Part shown: positions 52,601 through 64,000 of the stretch, piece by piece
How the letters are laid out: every line of letters starts with the position of its first letter
Numbering within the stretch: position 1 is the stretch's first letter
Source of the DNA: Neofusicoccum parvum
Taxonomy: Eukaryota; Ascomycota; Dothideomycetes; Botryosphaeriales; Botryosphaeriaceae
Assembly (NCBI GenBank): GCA_020912385.1
Contig: CP087210.1
Span: 1,364,001 to 1,428,000 of the forward strand
Length of the DNA: 64,000 bases
Direction of reading: 5' to 3'
Program-made: the position numbers and the translations under genes
Notes under the pieces: generated by a model
The model's database searches: none
Told to the model about the DNA's origin: nothing
What the model saw: only the letters and a program-made list of their open reading frames with translations

Positions 52601-53443
52601 GTTTTTCTTGTTCTTTTCTGCAAGTTAGAAGAATGTTTGAAGGGCAGGTTGGAATGCGGTCGCACTGATGATGGTGGGGGAGGAGTACTGTTTTTTAGTA
52701 GATGGTGGTGCGGAGACGTTGGGAAACAATGTCGTTGGGTTTACCCTGAAAAATGAAGGGGGGAAGTACAGAAGCTTCTGGGCATAATGAAAAGCATCGC
52801 AGCCACAACTCTAGTCGTTGGGAGAAAATAAAGCTCCATTGTAATTACCACGCCAGCCGTAAGCCGCAGCATCAACGACTGTGATGCTTCCCAAAGAACG
52901 TGTATCGTTGCCGTAAGGGTTTCTCATGAACCTATCGAAGCCATACAGCGAGCGTCGAGTATATCCATCCGGGATACGGTATCCAACCTCTCCTCCTCCT
53001 TCATTACCCACTTCCTGAAAAAGACCAGAAGACAAAAGAAACCCCGAAAGAAACGGAACCGAAAAAAGCTTTTCCCTTGTTTCCACCTCTCCCCGCCACA
53101 GCCAAAAAGACGAACGGCAGAAGAAGGAGAAAAAGCCCCATCCGCTCAACAGACCATCCCGCGGCAACGCCTGAGAGAAAAATCCCTCCAGCGCCCAAAC
53201 ACGGGTACGTCCAGCCCGGCGGCTGCGAAGCAGATGTGCGACTGACTTTCCCTCCTCCCACCCCACCGAGCACCCAGCGCCGTGCAGCAACGACGAGGAA
53301 GAGACGCGCGCTCCCGGGACCATCTCGCGGCAACGCTCGCACACCCCATTGCAAGGGCAAGAGGTGCACCGCGCCCATCACGAGTCCGTCCAGCCGCACC
53401 CGGCTGCGAAGCCCGTCTCACCCGCACGCCCGGTGCTCAGCGC
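52601..53443. other. Intergenic region
   Basis: 840 bp between two minus-strand genes, covering the microprotein promoter (and possible 5' exon) and the 3' end of the LysM gene. Open frames in 52811-53344 have no family resemblance. Confidence 0.45.
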
Positions 53444-56141
53444 TCACTCCCTCCCGCCCCGGCCTCCCGCCCTCTCCACGCTGCGCACGCGCCCCCTCTT
53501 CCGCGTGACGCCGGAACCGCTAATCTTCTGCAAGCCGACGACGTTCGCGTTGGCGAAGTTTGCGCCGACGGCGCTCTTGAAGTAGGCAGCGTTGCCGTTG
53601 AGGCTGACGAAGCGGCAGCCGGGGGTGGCGTCGCACAGGGCCATCATCTCCTCGGGCTGGCGGGCGGTCTGGGCCCAGCGGGGGTTGCCGTCCATGTTGG
53701 CGCCGTTGTTGTCGGTGCCGCAGAAGACCTTGAACGAGGCGCCCGTGCCCAGCACCGCGTACGTGCTGCCGTCCGACGCCGGGCAGACGACGGGCGTGGC
53801 TGAGGCGCTGGCGGCGCTGGATGTTGTCGTCGTAGTAGTGGCGTCGGTTAGCTTGCGGGCGCCCCAGATGGTCGCGCTGGTTTGCTGCGCGCCCGTCGAG
53901 GATGACTTGAGGTAGCAGGTGCCGTCGCCGCCGGTGGAGGGCGGGATCGTCCAGGATAGTTGGCGGCAGTTGGCCGTGGCTTCGCAGCGCGCGATGCAGG
54001 ACTCGAGGGTTGGGTGGTAGAAGTAGTTGATGTCGCTGCCGTAGCGGTCGATGTTGCACTCGATCATGTAGGTGGCGCCGTCGGGGTCGGTGTAGGTCTG
54101 GCCGTTGCTGCTTGGGCAAGACAAAGCTGCTTGGGAGGCTGCGGCGCTCGAGGAAGATGATGTCGAGCTCGAGGTGGTCGAGCTCGAGGTGGTCGTGGTT
54201 GTGGTCGTCGTGGTTGTGGGTGCCTCAGATGAACTAGACGACGTGGACGACGTGGACGACGTGGTGGTCGTTGTGGTCGTGGTAGGTGCATCAGAGGAAC
54301 TCGAGGATGAAGAGCTTGATGATGATGAGCTCGAGGAAGAACTCACGCCGACGCAATAGCTGTACCCCGACCAGAAGTTGGTAATGCAGTCATCGGAAAC
54401 AGCCGGATTCCATTGTATGAACTGGGCATGTGTAATGCCGAACTGAGCCTCGAGAGTGGAGCAAGTATCTCCGTTTATGATGGTGTGGAAGGCATTGCAG
54501 TTTGCCGCAATTCCGGGTTGAGTTGGGTCAGTAGTAGAGCTCGATGAACTGGCCGTAGGCGCTGCGGGAGAAGAGCTTGAAGAAGACGAGCTGGAGGAGG
54601 AGCTCGAGGACGAACTAGAAGAAGAACTCGAGGACGAACTCGATGAGGAGCTCTGCGACGAAGCAGCCCCTGAGGGCGCAGAACTAGATGCAGCAGGACC
54701 CGACGATGAAGCACCTGACGCAACGGTAGAAAGCGTCGTGCCAGTGCCAGACGCTCCCGGTGAGACGGTCGAGCCGGAGACAACAAGCGTCGGGAAGCCC
54801 CGGTTGGCCTGGCTAGCTTGCGTCGCCTGGTTTCCGGCGTAGAAGTTCAACGCACCCGACGTGGGCGAGGGGATCGTGAACCCGGTGTTGCTACCAGTCA
54901 GCTGCGACTCCACACGCTGCGTAGGGGTGACAACCTCCGCATTACAGATGGGGCTTCCCGGCGGGTAGACGGTCATGGTGAACGTGTCGATGAAGGTCTC
55001 CGTGGCGGTGATGCGTGGCTGTGTGAACAGGCTGGTGACTGTCCTGGCGTCGGCGTTCGGGGTGCGGTAGACGATGGACGTGACGTCGACCCAGACCGTG
55101 GGGTTGTTTGCCGTAACGGTGAGCCAGTTGACGTTGTTGGCGACACGGGTAACGGTATCGATCATGGTCGAGCGGGACTGCAGATACACCGTCGAGATTG
55201 GCAGGATCGTTGTGGAGAACACAGAACCGCAGTACGGAACACTGTACGTGGTTGGCTGTGCGCGTGGGTGCAGTCTCTCGAGCTCCTCACGCTTGAGCTT
55301 CTGGCCCGTTGGTGCTGCACTTGTAGGACCCGATGGTCGCTCCATGAGACGCGCACTAACACACATCGAGCTGATGGTTTGACGCTGCGTGGTGACCTCC
55401 GTGATCGTCTTGTCGTCCACCTGCATCCAAGAAGAGACAACAACAGTTGGCTTGGTAAGGAAGCTGGTAGAAACACCACTTCTTGTGATTATGGTGGGCC
55501 CGCCCGATGGATCAACTGTCGTGTACGAAGTAACATCGCGGTAAGAAGTCGATGCTACATGAAGATGTTAACTCGGGATACACGGTTGGGGATCTCCCAT
55601 CGCTTGACTTACTGACGGTACTCGAGACCCAAGCAGTGGTTGTCGAGGTCGCAGTTGTATAAGTGACAGTCGGGATATGCGTGTGGTTGTAAGTAACGCG
55701 AGATGTGAAAGCACCACCGCGGTTAGTCCCAATGATGCTCATGGTCACCGGCCCGGCAGAAATTGTGCTTTGAGCCAACTTGAAGCTAAACGGGACTGTC
55801 CCGGTAAAGTCTTCAGCAACCGTTGCGACATCCTATTCAAGACTGTGAGTGTTAAAGTGTAGACCTTCGCAAAAACGGCCACTTACCACGGCGCTGACCC
55901 AACGCGTCGCACCTCCGAGATCGTTATACTTGGCGACCACAGTGTAGATACCACCATTGGCACAGCCCGGCACGGCTCTATCCTGAACGAGATCGGCACG
56001 GAGGCGTGCATCAGAGTTGAGGTCAGAATTACAGGTGCCGGCAGGCGCAAACGCGAAGTTGACGCAGGCCTGTGCCGATACTGAAGTTGCCTTCAGTGCG
56101 ACGGCTGCAAGAGCAAGCAGAGATGAGGTTTTGGCGAACAT
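53444..56141 (-). CDS. Secreted LysM protein with two PAN-like Cys modules and Ser/Thr linkers
   Basis: Predicted cell-wall or extracellular protein of 861 residues in three exons (56141-55887, 55832-55613, 55554-53444; introns 54 and 58 nt). The signal peptide is clear: MFAKTSSLLALAAVALKATS then VSAQA. Residues 20-400 are Thr/Val/Ser-rich beta-type sequence (TVTYTTATSTTTAWVSSTV), common in fungal wall proteins. A poly-Ser stretch (about 430-500) precedes one LysM module at about 508-560 (NAFHTIINGDTCSTLEAQFG, FIQWNPAVSDDC), which binds chitin-type glycans. A second Ser/Thr linker leads to two Cys-rich modules (about 640-720 with ESCIARCEATANCRQLSW, and 750-840 with MALCDATPGCRFVSL) that look like PAN/apple folds. 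No GPI signal is seen at the basic C-terminus, which may hide a last intron. Confidence 0.85.
54180..54345 (-). repeat. Coding Thr/Ser low-complexity tracts
   Basis: Runs of Thr and Ser codons between the LysM and the PAN-like modules of the wall protein. A similar poly-Ser tract lies at 54565-54665. Both are mixed-codon runs rather than pure microsatellites, which suggests selection on the amino acids, as expected for O-glycosylated spacers. Confidence 0.75.
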
Positions 56142-57432
56142 GGCTGGAGTGCAAGGTAGAGATGTGTGAGGAAAAATATCGGCCTCTACGGCCGAATGAA
56201 ACTCCCCTGGAGCCCAAAACAACGTCAGGAGGACACGCTGATATACCTTCCTATCGACATCCTTCTCGAAGAAGGCACATTCGTTCAATGAAAGGCTTTC
56301 ATGCCGGTGAGCTGAAGCTGTTAGCCAACACTTTCCCAAAAAGGGTCAAGCCTGGAGAAGATCTCTCCCATTGTCAGCTTCCTTCTCTAGCCAATCTGTC
56401 GTCGATGTGGAGAGGTCGATCTCTTCCATCCTGATACCGAGAGGGTGGTTCAGAATCTGAACGCAGTGATACCAACTGTTTTCAGCATGCATAGAAAGGA
56501 AAATCACCTTTTAGATCTGCGTGCGTAACACTGTCAACGTGCAAAGTTTTTTGAGTTCGTGGGGAAGTGAAAGACAAATTGTCCGACAAAGACTTCGAGT
56601 GAGGGATTTCTGGAGACCAGCCAACCACCCTCAAAGACCTTTGCACGGGCTGTATAATCGACATTCTAATAGGTCACCCTACTGGTTGGAAGGCTTCGCC
56701 AAAGTCTGAAACGAGATGCTGAAATGCTTCATGTTCGTCGAAGTTCCGTAAAAAGCCTCGCGGTCTTGATATTGGAAAAAAACCCCTGAAGCCAGTTTCA
56801 ACTAGTCCGCGCTGAAGTTCTGAGTTTTTTTTTACCGCAAAGTCTTTCTTGAGAGTTGTCTAGAATCAGAAAGCTGCGGGGCGGTTCTCCGACGCTCTTT
56901 GAAAGACTTGGTGTTGGGGCGGAGGTTTACCGCACAAAGAGCGAGAAATTCAATGAACCGAATGAGACTACAGCCCCAACGAGAGGCTTGGAAGTTGACC
57001 AACATATCCTGGGCGGAAGATATATAGTTTACAGCATGACGACATGCATTTTCTTCCTCTGCTGGCTGCGTCGTGACACCTGAGAAAAGCTTGAGGAATC
57101 AGAACCCGTGCAGGCGATGTTGGTGTGTATGAAAGAAGTCAGATTGAAGATACGGCTTTGTCTTGGATTGCTGGTATGTTATCAAATATCCTTTCAAATC
57201 TGCGAGCGGAAAAAGGATCAACACCTCATGTTGGTGGAAGGGGGGGAGAAGATACAAAATGATCGAACAGCAGCCTCGTCTGCGAGGTATCGAAATGATT
57301 TTAACATCAACATCACAAAGGCTGCAAAATACACGCTAAGTAAGACGAATGTAGATTTTCGAGTTTGGATATATAGTACTGGATAGGTAACGATAACTCA
57401 GGCTTCCACTTACCCGCTTCCCCTACAAACCA
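56142..57432. other. AT-rich intergenic region
   Basis: 1.3 kb between two minus-strand genes, with the promoter of the LysM gene at its left and the 3' end of the ALDH gene at its right. Many stops in all frames. No recognisable repeat or gene. Confidence 0.5.
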
Positions 57433-59045
57433 TCAAATGCCCTCCTTGAACGTGATAGTCTTCGTCGTCATGAACTCCTCAATGCCCCACTGAGCGTTGA
57501 ACCTGCCCCAACCGCTCTTCTTGACACCACCATGCGGAATGGTAGGCTCGTCGTGGACGCTCATGCTGTTGATGTGCACCGCGCTGCAAGGAGATAGCCA
57601 GTTAGTCTGCAGTCTTCAAACCTGGATGTCAAGAACCACTCACCCGCTCTCAATCTTCCTCGCAACCCTCAGTCCCCTCGCCAGATCCTTCGTGAAAACG
57701 GCGCTCGTGAGACCATAATCGGTATCATTGGCAATCCGGATCGCCTCCTCCTCGCTCTCCACCTCGATCAAGCTGACGCTCGGGCCGAAGCTCTCCTCGT
57801 AGTACAGGTCCATCCCCTCCTTCACGCCCTCGACGACGATCGGCCGCAACCTCGTCTTCGAGATCTCGCCCGTGTCCGGGTGCTTCTCCTCGGCCGTGTG
57901 GTCGCCGTGGATGACCTTCGCGCCCTTTGACAGCGCGTCCTCGACGAGGCGCCTGTTCTTGTCGACGGCCGGGCTCTGCACCAGGACGGGCGACGGGCCG
58001 TGGTCGGGCTGGAAGTTCTTCAGGAAGCCCTGCAGCGCGGGGCGGAACTTGTCCGTCAGGCTCTTGTGCACCAGGATGCGCTCCGTCGACATGCAGATCT
58101 GCCCGCTGTGCAGGAACGCGCCGAGCGCGCACTGCGTCGCCGCCAGCTCGACGTCCGCGTCGTCGAGCACGATGGCCGACGCCTTGCCGCCCAGCTCCAT
58201 GAGGCACGGCTTCAGCGCCTTGCCGGCCGTCGCCGCGATGATGGAGCCGATGCCCGTGCTGCCGGTGAAGTTCACCTTCTTGATCACCGGCGAGTTGATC
58301 AGCTGGTTCGTGACCGCAGGCGAGTCCTCGCGGGTGGTGAACAGGACGTTCAGCGCGCCCGCGGGCAGCCCCGCATCGTGGAAGATACGGCCGATGTTGT
58401 GGTAGCAGCGAGGGCTGAGCTCAGAGCCCTTGAGGATGGTGGTGTTCCCGGCGGCGAGGGCGTAGAGAACGGAGCGCACTCCCAGAATGTACGGAGCGTT
58501 CCTGCGGCGCGCACGTCAGCCTCCAGAACTTCCTCTTCCGTCGACACGGCCGAGCTGCCCGTGCCACAGCCCCGCGGAGCTGCTCAAAGTCTTACGTACC
58601 ATGGTGCGATGCCCAGAACCACGCCGAACGGCTCCTTCAACACCAGGGCGGTGGTGCCCTCGTCCATGGTGGCCGGAATTGCGCCCATGACGCCGCTTAT
58701 CCTGCCCGCCACGTCCCTTATGAGCTCGGCGGCGGTGGTGGCGTTGATGCCAGTGAACATGGCGGCGGCGCCCGTCTCCTGGGACATGTGGTCCTTGAAC
58801 TCGTCGGCGCGCTGGTCGAACAGGTCGGCGGCCTTGTTCAGGATGGTGCGGCGGGCGGCCGGCTTAGTCTTGGACCAGGCGGGGAAGGCAGCTTTGGCGG
58901 CCTGGAGGGCGGCATCGACGTCGGCGGAGGAGGCAGAGCTGCAGGACCAGATGTCGGAGTGCGAGGCGGGCGAGTGGATGGCGAAGGTCTTGGAGGCGAT
59001 CTTCTCCTCGCCGTTGATCAGGAGCGGAATGGTGAAGGACGACAT
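57433..59045 (-). CDS. NAD(P)-dependent aldehyde dehydrogenase (salicylaldehyde/vanillin-type)
   Basis: Oxidises aldehydes to acids. Three exons, 59045-58600, 58501-57644 and 57583-57433, give 484 residues; introns of 98 and 60 nt. Start MSSFTIPLLINGEE is natural. Motifs: cofactor-binding FTGSTGIGS, catalytic general base in MELGGKA (E251), nucleophile in HSGQICMSTER (C285), and ESFGPSVSLIEV and PTIPHGGVKKSGWGRF near the end. The pattern (CMSTER after the nucleophile) resembles bacterial/fungal salicylaldehyde and vanillin dehydrogenases, which act on aromatic aldehydes; the exact substrate is inferred only by this similarity. All key residues are intact. The strand and spacing give no sign of co-regulation with the P450 or aldo-keto reductase. 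A 536-codon opposite-strand frame is a shadow. Confidence 0.95.
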
Positions 59046-60384
59046 GGTGGGGAAGGAGGAGGGGGCTCAGAGTCTGCGGGGCCAATTGAGGTCTGGAGAG
59101 ACGGCAGCGGCGGCTCGAACGGGGCTTCTTAAGGAGGGACAGCGGGCTTGGAGCTTGTGGCGCGGTGGTTGCGCCGTCTCAAGTGCGTTGCAGGGCGGGC
59201 CACGGCAGCGCATTATAAGGATTTGCGAGATGGTTCGGGGGCTAGGCGGGATGGTGGGGGAAGGCAGCGCTGTAGCTGGCGAACTGCCGAGATCAACCAG
59301 AGTAGCACAGCGACAGTGCTCACAAGCGATGCCGCGTTCGGCAGCAATACTCAAAATGGGTGCTGCGATCAGCTGCGCCGGCGCGAAGATAGAAAAAATG
59401 TGGGGTCCTGGGGGGGAGCTTGCTCGCAGGCCCCTCCCGGCGTCGAGCATCGGGACCCAAACACAACCTCGCTCCTCCACCTGCCGCCGCGCACCGTCCA
59501 CTTCGGAGCCCTTAGGCCCTCCCGACCCTGCCCCGCGAAGCCGGCCGGCCCACCTCACCGCCACTATGGATTATGGATTATGGATATTGATGCCGGCGCC
59601 TACTTTGTAAGCCGCCGGAAGCTTCCCGCGCCCCGCATTGCACCCCTGCTTCCTCGGCGTTCCACGGCAACCTTACTTCTCACCCGCATAATAAGCTTCT
59701 CTCACCTGCTGCAGAATGTCTTTGGTTCGCATACCGTACCGCTACCTGTGGTGTGTAGTTGTACATGTTTTCTTTTACAGCAACCCGACTTGCTTCGTAT
59801 CATTTGGTGCCTCATGAATTCAAATGCCAAGCGGCCATCATGTCCCGTCACCACCAGCATGCCTTCAATGCGCAATCAAGTACTGCTTGCGAGAGTCTGC
59901 GTCGTGGTTCCTAGCCGGCATGCTGGCCTACTCTGATACCGATGGAACATTTTGGAGAGTCTAATTGACTAGTGCTTGCGAAAACGAAGCGTTGCGGGCG
60001 GTCCCATTTTCGCCAAGTCTACAGTCCTTCGTCTTACTCTTGGTGTTTTACGTAGTCAACGCGTGAGTTGGACCGGGCTTAGTGATGCATGCCCCTTGTA
60101 CTTCCTCCAAACCCAAATTTAGTAGTACTTGCGAGGGTTGGGAGTCACAGGGCTGCTATAGTGGCTTTATTGCTGACGGCGACTCTGTTTCGACAAAAAC
60201 AAACGAGCAATTGGTACCACATAAGAATCCCTCAACCGCGGTTCCCGTCAGCACTGCTTGACCAGGTTCCACAGAAGCATTCTGCTCGACACAACGAGAT
60301 GGGAGAAAGAATATTCTAGCCAATCCTATCAACAGAGAACAGAACTGCGCGAGTAGGTACAAGAAACGCCACCCCACAGGTCTA
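59046..60384. other. Intergenic region
   Basis: 1.3 kb between the ALDH start and the 3' end of the mannosidase gene. The part to about 59560 is GC-rich and should contain the ALDH promoter; the rest is AT-richer. No gene or repeat is seen. Confidence 0.5.
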
Positions 60385-63300
60385 TCACACAACGATCAAA
60401 TTCCCGATCCTGAGCCCTTGGCTCTCATACCACCACCGCCGCCTAATCCCCACTCCGACCGCCCTCTCAAACAACCGCATCGTCTCGTACCCACCACCAA
60501 GCATGACCATCGGAATCGGATGCGGCCTCGGAATCCCACCCGTGAGTTTCTGCTCCTCCTCCAGCAGCGGCTGAACAAGATCCCTGCCATCTTCCTCGTG
60601 CTCCGGAAACGAAACGATGACAACCAGCTTCAGCGAGGACTGCGAGGGCGCGTAGGCAGGGATATTTGCCAGCTTCTGTGAAAAGTTGCACCCGCCGCGC
60701 CTCAGAACGACGACCTGGTGTTCGCGCGGCACGTTTGCAGGCAGCCGTGAGTCGCAGTTTTCGTCCCCGATGAACACTTTGTGCCACGGTAGGCCTTCGT
60801 CATCTTCAAAGTTGCCTTCGTCGCTATGAGGCGGTGGCGCCGCGCCGGGGCCGGTTGAAAGAGCGGCTGATAATTGTACACGACGGACCTGATGTTTGCC
60901 ATCCTTGTAATCGCGAGAGGGAGCGTTTGGAGTTGGATGCGTGAGGGAGTCAAATGGCAGAGTCTCACTCAGCATGTTTTGAATGTTTTGCAGCAGGGAG
61001 CTGATGAGAGAGGGGTTCATCTTGTCCATTTGCAGAGACTCGGGAAGAGCGATGAGCGGCAGACTGTCGTTTCCCAGGGCAGCTTCGAGGATGTCGTCGA
61101 TTGCCTCGGCAGTGTGATCATTTGAATCATCAGATGAGGCGCCTTTGGATATTGTGGACGAATGCGGAGGCTCGAGGGCATCGACGAAGACATCGAGTGT
61201 TGTGAGATCACGAGTCCTGGTAAAGTACGGGTCGGCCGGGTTGAAGCTCGAGACCACGTCCCGAGATATGAAAACTTTCTCGTCTCGCCCCAAAGCCACG
61301 TTGGAGACAGCATAAATCCGGAAAAGGTCGGTCACCGTTTCTCCTTTGGATGGAGATCCTTCGGTTTCGCGGACCATCCCCAGGCGAAGACCACTCATCG
61401 AATTGACCAATATACCACCACCAATGCGCTGGAGAGAACCAGTGTTGAGCATGGTGTTCGGCAGGTTTGGGAATGACAGATCAAACGTTGCCCGTGCAAC
61501 CATCTTTGAGCTGGTGCCATTGTGGGGTATTAAATGTGGAGGGAGAGTCCAGGGATAGTAGGTGTAATTGGATGGAGACTGGATGTCCGACAGAGAAATG
61601 CTCGGGTGGTCCGCATTGAACTCCACCAGTGGCGATTCTAAAGTTTCCCTGTCAGGCATCAAATGGAGCCTTGCTAGACTCGCCGCGTGGAAGACGTCGT
61701 CTCGCGCTGCCGTCGCCGATATGCTGAACGGAACGTGAGGCGGAGGGATAGGACAAGCAGCATCATTGATATAATCCGGAAGCTGTCGCGCCATTTCGCT
61801 CCGTGCGACCAGGAAGCTCTTGTCTTGACGGAGCTGTTCAGGAATAATCAGAGGATGGCCCTCGGTTGTGAACACCCACGGACCCTCCAGATGGTTTAGT
61901 GGATGGTCGAAGTCGAAAAGGAGAAAGAGGTACTTTGCAGTCTCGCCGAGGAAGAAACTCTCCATACGGTCGCTCTGCTCTCCTGTCCGCACGTCTTGCA
62001 GGCCAGCCCACCCACACTTTGTCCAACACCTGCGCTTGATATCCCTTAGAGCCATCTCGCCCACGTGCAGATACCACGGATCCTTGGTTGCTCGGTACAA
62101 ATACCAGTTCGACTCGATGAATTCCGGGCGTCCACCCCACCAGCGTAGACCCATTTCGACGTTTCCAGTTGCAGTTGACCATCTCTCGGGGAGGGCAGAA
62201 TAACGAGTCCAAAGGGCAGTATACAGAAGATGAGTCTCTATCGCCTCATCCAACTCTCCGGCTAGTGTCAGCAGTCCAGGGTAATAAGCGCTAAGGCTGT
62301 CAATCCAAAAAGCTCGCATAGCGCCGGTATACAAATCGACTTGCAAGTAGTGAGGGTGCTGGTGCATCGGACCACGGTAGATGTGTCTTCTGATCCCTGC
62401 ATGTGCATCCTGCCATGCGTACAGGAAAGCCTCTGGAGAGTCTGAACGCTCATCTTCCAGATCGTATGGAAGGCCAGAGAGGAGAACGTGGGATTTCAGA
62501 GCGTACTCGAAGAAACTGTCAATTCCAGCACCGATCTGCTGAAGTTAGCATTGCAACTTGTGCTGCAGGCAGAAAGAATCCTAACTTACGCCTGTGTATG
62601 GGCTGACCCATTGACCTGTTTCGGCATCGATTCCAGACCCAATCAACCCGGTGCTGCTACGTCTGGACCAAATGGCCCAGAACGCTTTCTTCGCGACTTT
62701 TTCGAATCCCATATCCCCAGTCAATCTGCTCAGCGTTGAGAATTCAAGCACAAGGCTTCCAGCACCTGCGCTGCAGGTCTCCGTAATCTCAGGAGCTGTG
62801 TTTGGGTTCTTCTGACATTGTCCTTGCTCGGGATCCGTGTTCAAGGGCGAATTGGCGTAAAAAGGTATACCAGTGCGGAGATTGACGCGAGGATACGGTA
62901 TGCCGGTTGGAGTATGGAAAGCCGGGAGCAGTCTCTTGCCGAGGTCGTAAGCTAGACGTAGGAATTGCCCATCATAGACAAAGCCGCTCGGCCATACAAT
63001 TCCTTGTCGGCCGTCTTTGGTGTCTGTAACCTCTGGAATATACCCTCGTATCGGCAGCTCTCCTACCGCAAAGAGGTGAGCGCTGAGCAAGCCGCCGAGA
63101 CCTCGGATGACCGTCTCAAAGAGCTGTACTTTGCTATCCAGGTCAAATCCTCGCGCTCGTTTCCCTCTGCCACCCGGGCCGGCGGACCCGTCACCGTATT
63201 GTTCGACGAAAAGCTCCACGCCATTCTGGAAGTCTTCCAGCGGCTTCCGGCGTCCGTTTCGATCTGGCGGAGAAGAAGCCAAGATGGCGAGCGTGGACAG

Positions 63301-63673
63301 GCTGTCGATCAAAGTCAAAGAATAGTTGCCGAGCACGTCGTTCACTTCGATGTGGGCGGGATTGGCACGGTCTCGAGTCAGGGGTGCGCAGGTCAACGGT
63401 CGCAGCTCATCTTCAGGGAAGGCATGTTTCATGTAGTTGTCGTAGCCATGGTAGAATATGTCTGCGGTTTCCCGTCTACAGTTCAAGGTAAGCGATGGTT
63501 CTGCGCAGGTCCGGGAAGGCGGACTACTTCAGATTCTCGATGGCACTACTAGACATGCAGTGCGCCAGGAGCGCGCCGCCCAACAGCCACAGCAGAAGGC
63601 ATCGCGTGAGACGTGCGGAGCGGCTGAAAGGTGTAGGAGCGGCCCCGAGCAGCGCCGGCCGAGTCGACAGCAT
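60385..63673 (-). CDS. MNL1: ER degradation-enhancing alpha-mannosidase-like protein (Htm1/Mnl1, GH47) with PA-like C-terminus
   Basis: ER-lumen GH47 protein that trims mannose on misfolded glycoproteins and marks them for ERAD. Exons 63673-63528, 63475-62590 and 62535-60385 give 1060 residues; introns of 52 and 54 nt. The N-terminus (RCLLLWLLGGALLAHC) is a signal anchor. The GH47 domain spans about 50-570: FYHGYDNYMKHAFPEDELRP, then NDVLGNYSLTLIDSLSTLAI, GIGAGIDSFFEYALKS, and SFFLGETAKYLFLLFD with FTTEGHPL, all typical of EDEMs. The extension of nearly 500 residues holds VVLRRGGCNFSQKLANIPAY and a partner strand (IPMVMLGGGYE), the signature of a protease-associated (PA) fold. Yeast Htm1 (796 residues) is shorter. 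The start was chosen because the ATG at 63673 gives a signal anchor spliced in frame. Confidence 0.93.
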
Positions 63674-64000
63674 ACCCTCTCAGAGGTCGGCTCCCAGTGA
63701 CGGCATGGGAGGAGCAGAGCGAACGGAGAAACAGCCAGATTCTCCACGCTCAGGCAGGGACGAAGAGAGGGGCAGAGCGGGCACTGCGGGAGAAAGGACA
63801 GCTGGAGCTTGCATGAGTGACCTCGCCGCGGCGACAGGGCATTGCACCAGCCCGCGCGAGTCAGGCCCGCCAAGGCCGGTGCGCGGAAATTCTGGTGGCG
63901 GCGGCAGCATCATCGCCGTCGCCAGAGCATCCACATCACTCCAGCCTCGCCAATTCGCCTGTGCATCTCTCGGGGCCGCCTTCACCTCGACCCGTCCAGC
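63674..64000. other. Upstream region of the mannosidase gene
   Basis: Last 327 bp, GC-rich, upstream of the Htm1-like ATG. It probably contains leader and promoter. Open frames here are arbitrary in composition. Nothing else is recognised. Confidence 0.45.

Noticed and set aside
58000..59610. 536-codon plus-strand frame over the aldehyde dehydrogenase
   Set aside because: It is the reverse of ALDH exons 1 and 2 and crosses their intron; composition is Arg/Ala/Gln-rich with no motif.

Overview
The window is a piece of nuclear DNA from a filamentous ascomycete (Pezizomycotina). The evidence is the gene content (Zn(II)2Cys6 regulator, pisatin-demethylase-like P450, LysM wall protein, EDEM/Htm1 mannosidase, Vps13, 4-unit polyubiquitin), mostly single-copy genes on both strands, and many short introns (about 47-98 nt) with GTRNGT donors, CTRAY-type branch points and YAG acceptors. 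GC-rich coding DNA alternates with AT-richer gaps. The class (perhaps Dothideomycetes) cannot be fixed from sequence alone. I see no virus, CRISPR array, rRNA or tRNA gene, and no intact transposase.

Layout, left to right. 1-842 (-): 5' part of a protein farnesyltransferase beta subunit, cut by the window edge. 2732-5227 (+): MCT-like MFS transporter in five exons. 5228-8796: 3.6 kb of GC-rich DNA without a credible gene, upstream of a large zinc-cluster regulator (8797-11306, +). 13118-21909: five consecutive genes with no recognisable domain (one +, four -), low complexity and probably disordered. 22799-23617 (-): beta-carbonic anhydrase. 25373-26349 (-): hemerythrin-domain protein. 29231-31241 (+): cytosolic Hsp70 of SSA type. 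32561-33175 (-): Emi1/DUF3128 twin-CX9C protein, divergent from 33982-43596 (+), a complete Vps13 lipid-transfer protein. 45378-47120 (-): cytochrome P450. 48718-49745 (+): polyubiquitin. 50592-51937 (+): aldo-keto reductase. 52487-52600 (-): a 37-residue Cys-rich microprotein. 53444-56141 (-): secreted LysM protein with two PAN-like Cys modules. 57433-59045 (-): aldehyde dehydrogenase. 60385-63673 (-): Htm1/EDEM-type GH47 mannosidase with a C-terminal PA-like segment.

Most genes are independent housekeeping functions: prenylation, CO2/bicarbonate balance, protein folding and ERAD (Hsp70, ubiquitin, Htm1), inter-organelle lipid transfer and wall biology. P450, aldo-keto reductase and aldehyde dehydrogenase lie within 14 kb but are interrupted by unrelated genes, so this is at most a loose oxidative neighbourhood.

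The most unusual structure is a family of short (about 87 bp) nearly perfect palindromes, MITE-like. Their arms contain AGTTGAAGC and ATCCGGATG. At least six recognisable copies lie on the two sides of hsp70, three of them in a 218-bp-period tandem array upstream and the others downstream in the opposite orientation. Older degenerate copies lie in gaps of the orphan-gene stretch. All splice junctions were read by eye and checked only for reading-frame continuity and motif recovery.
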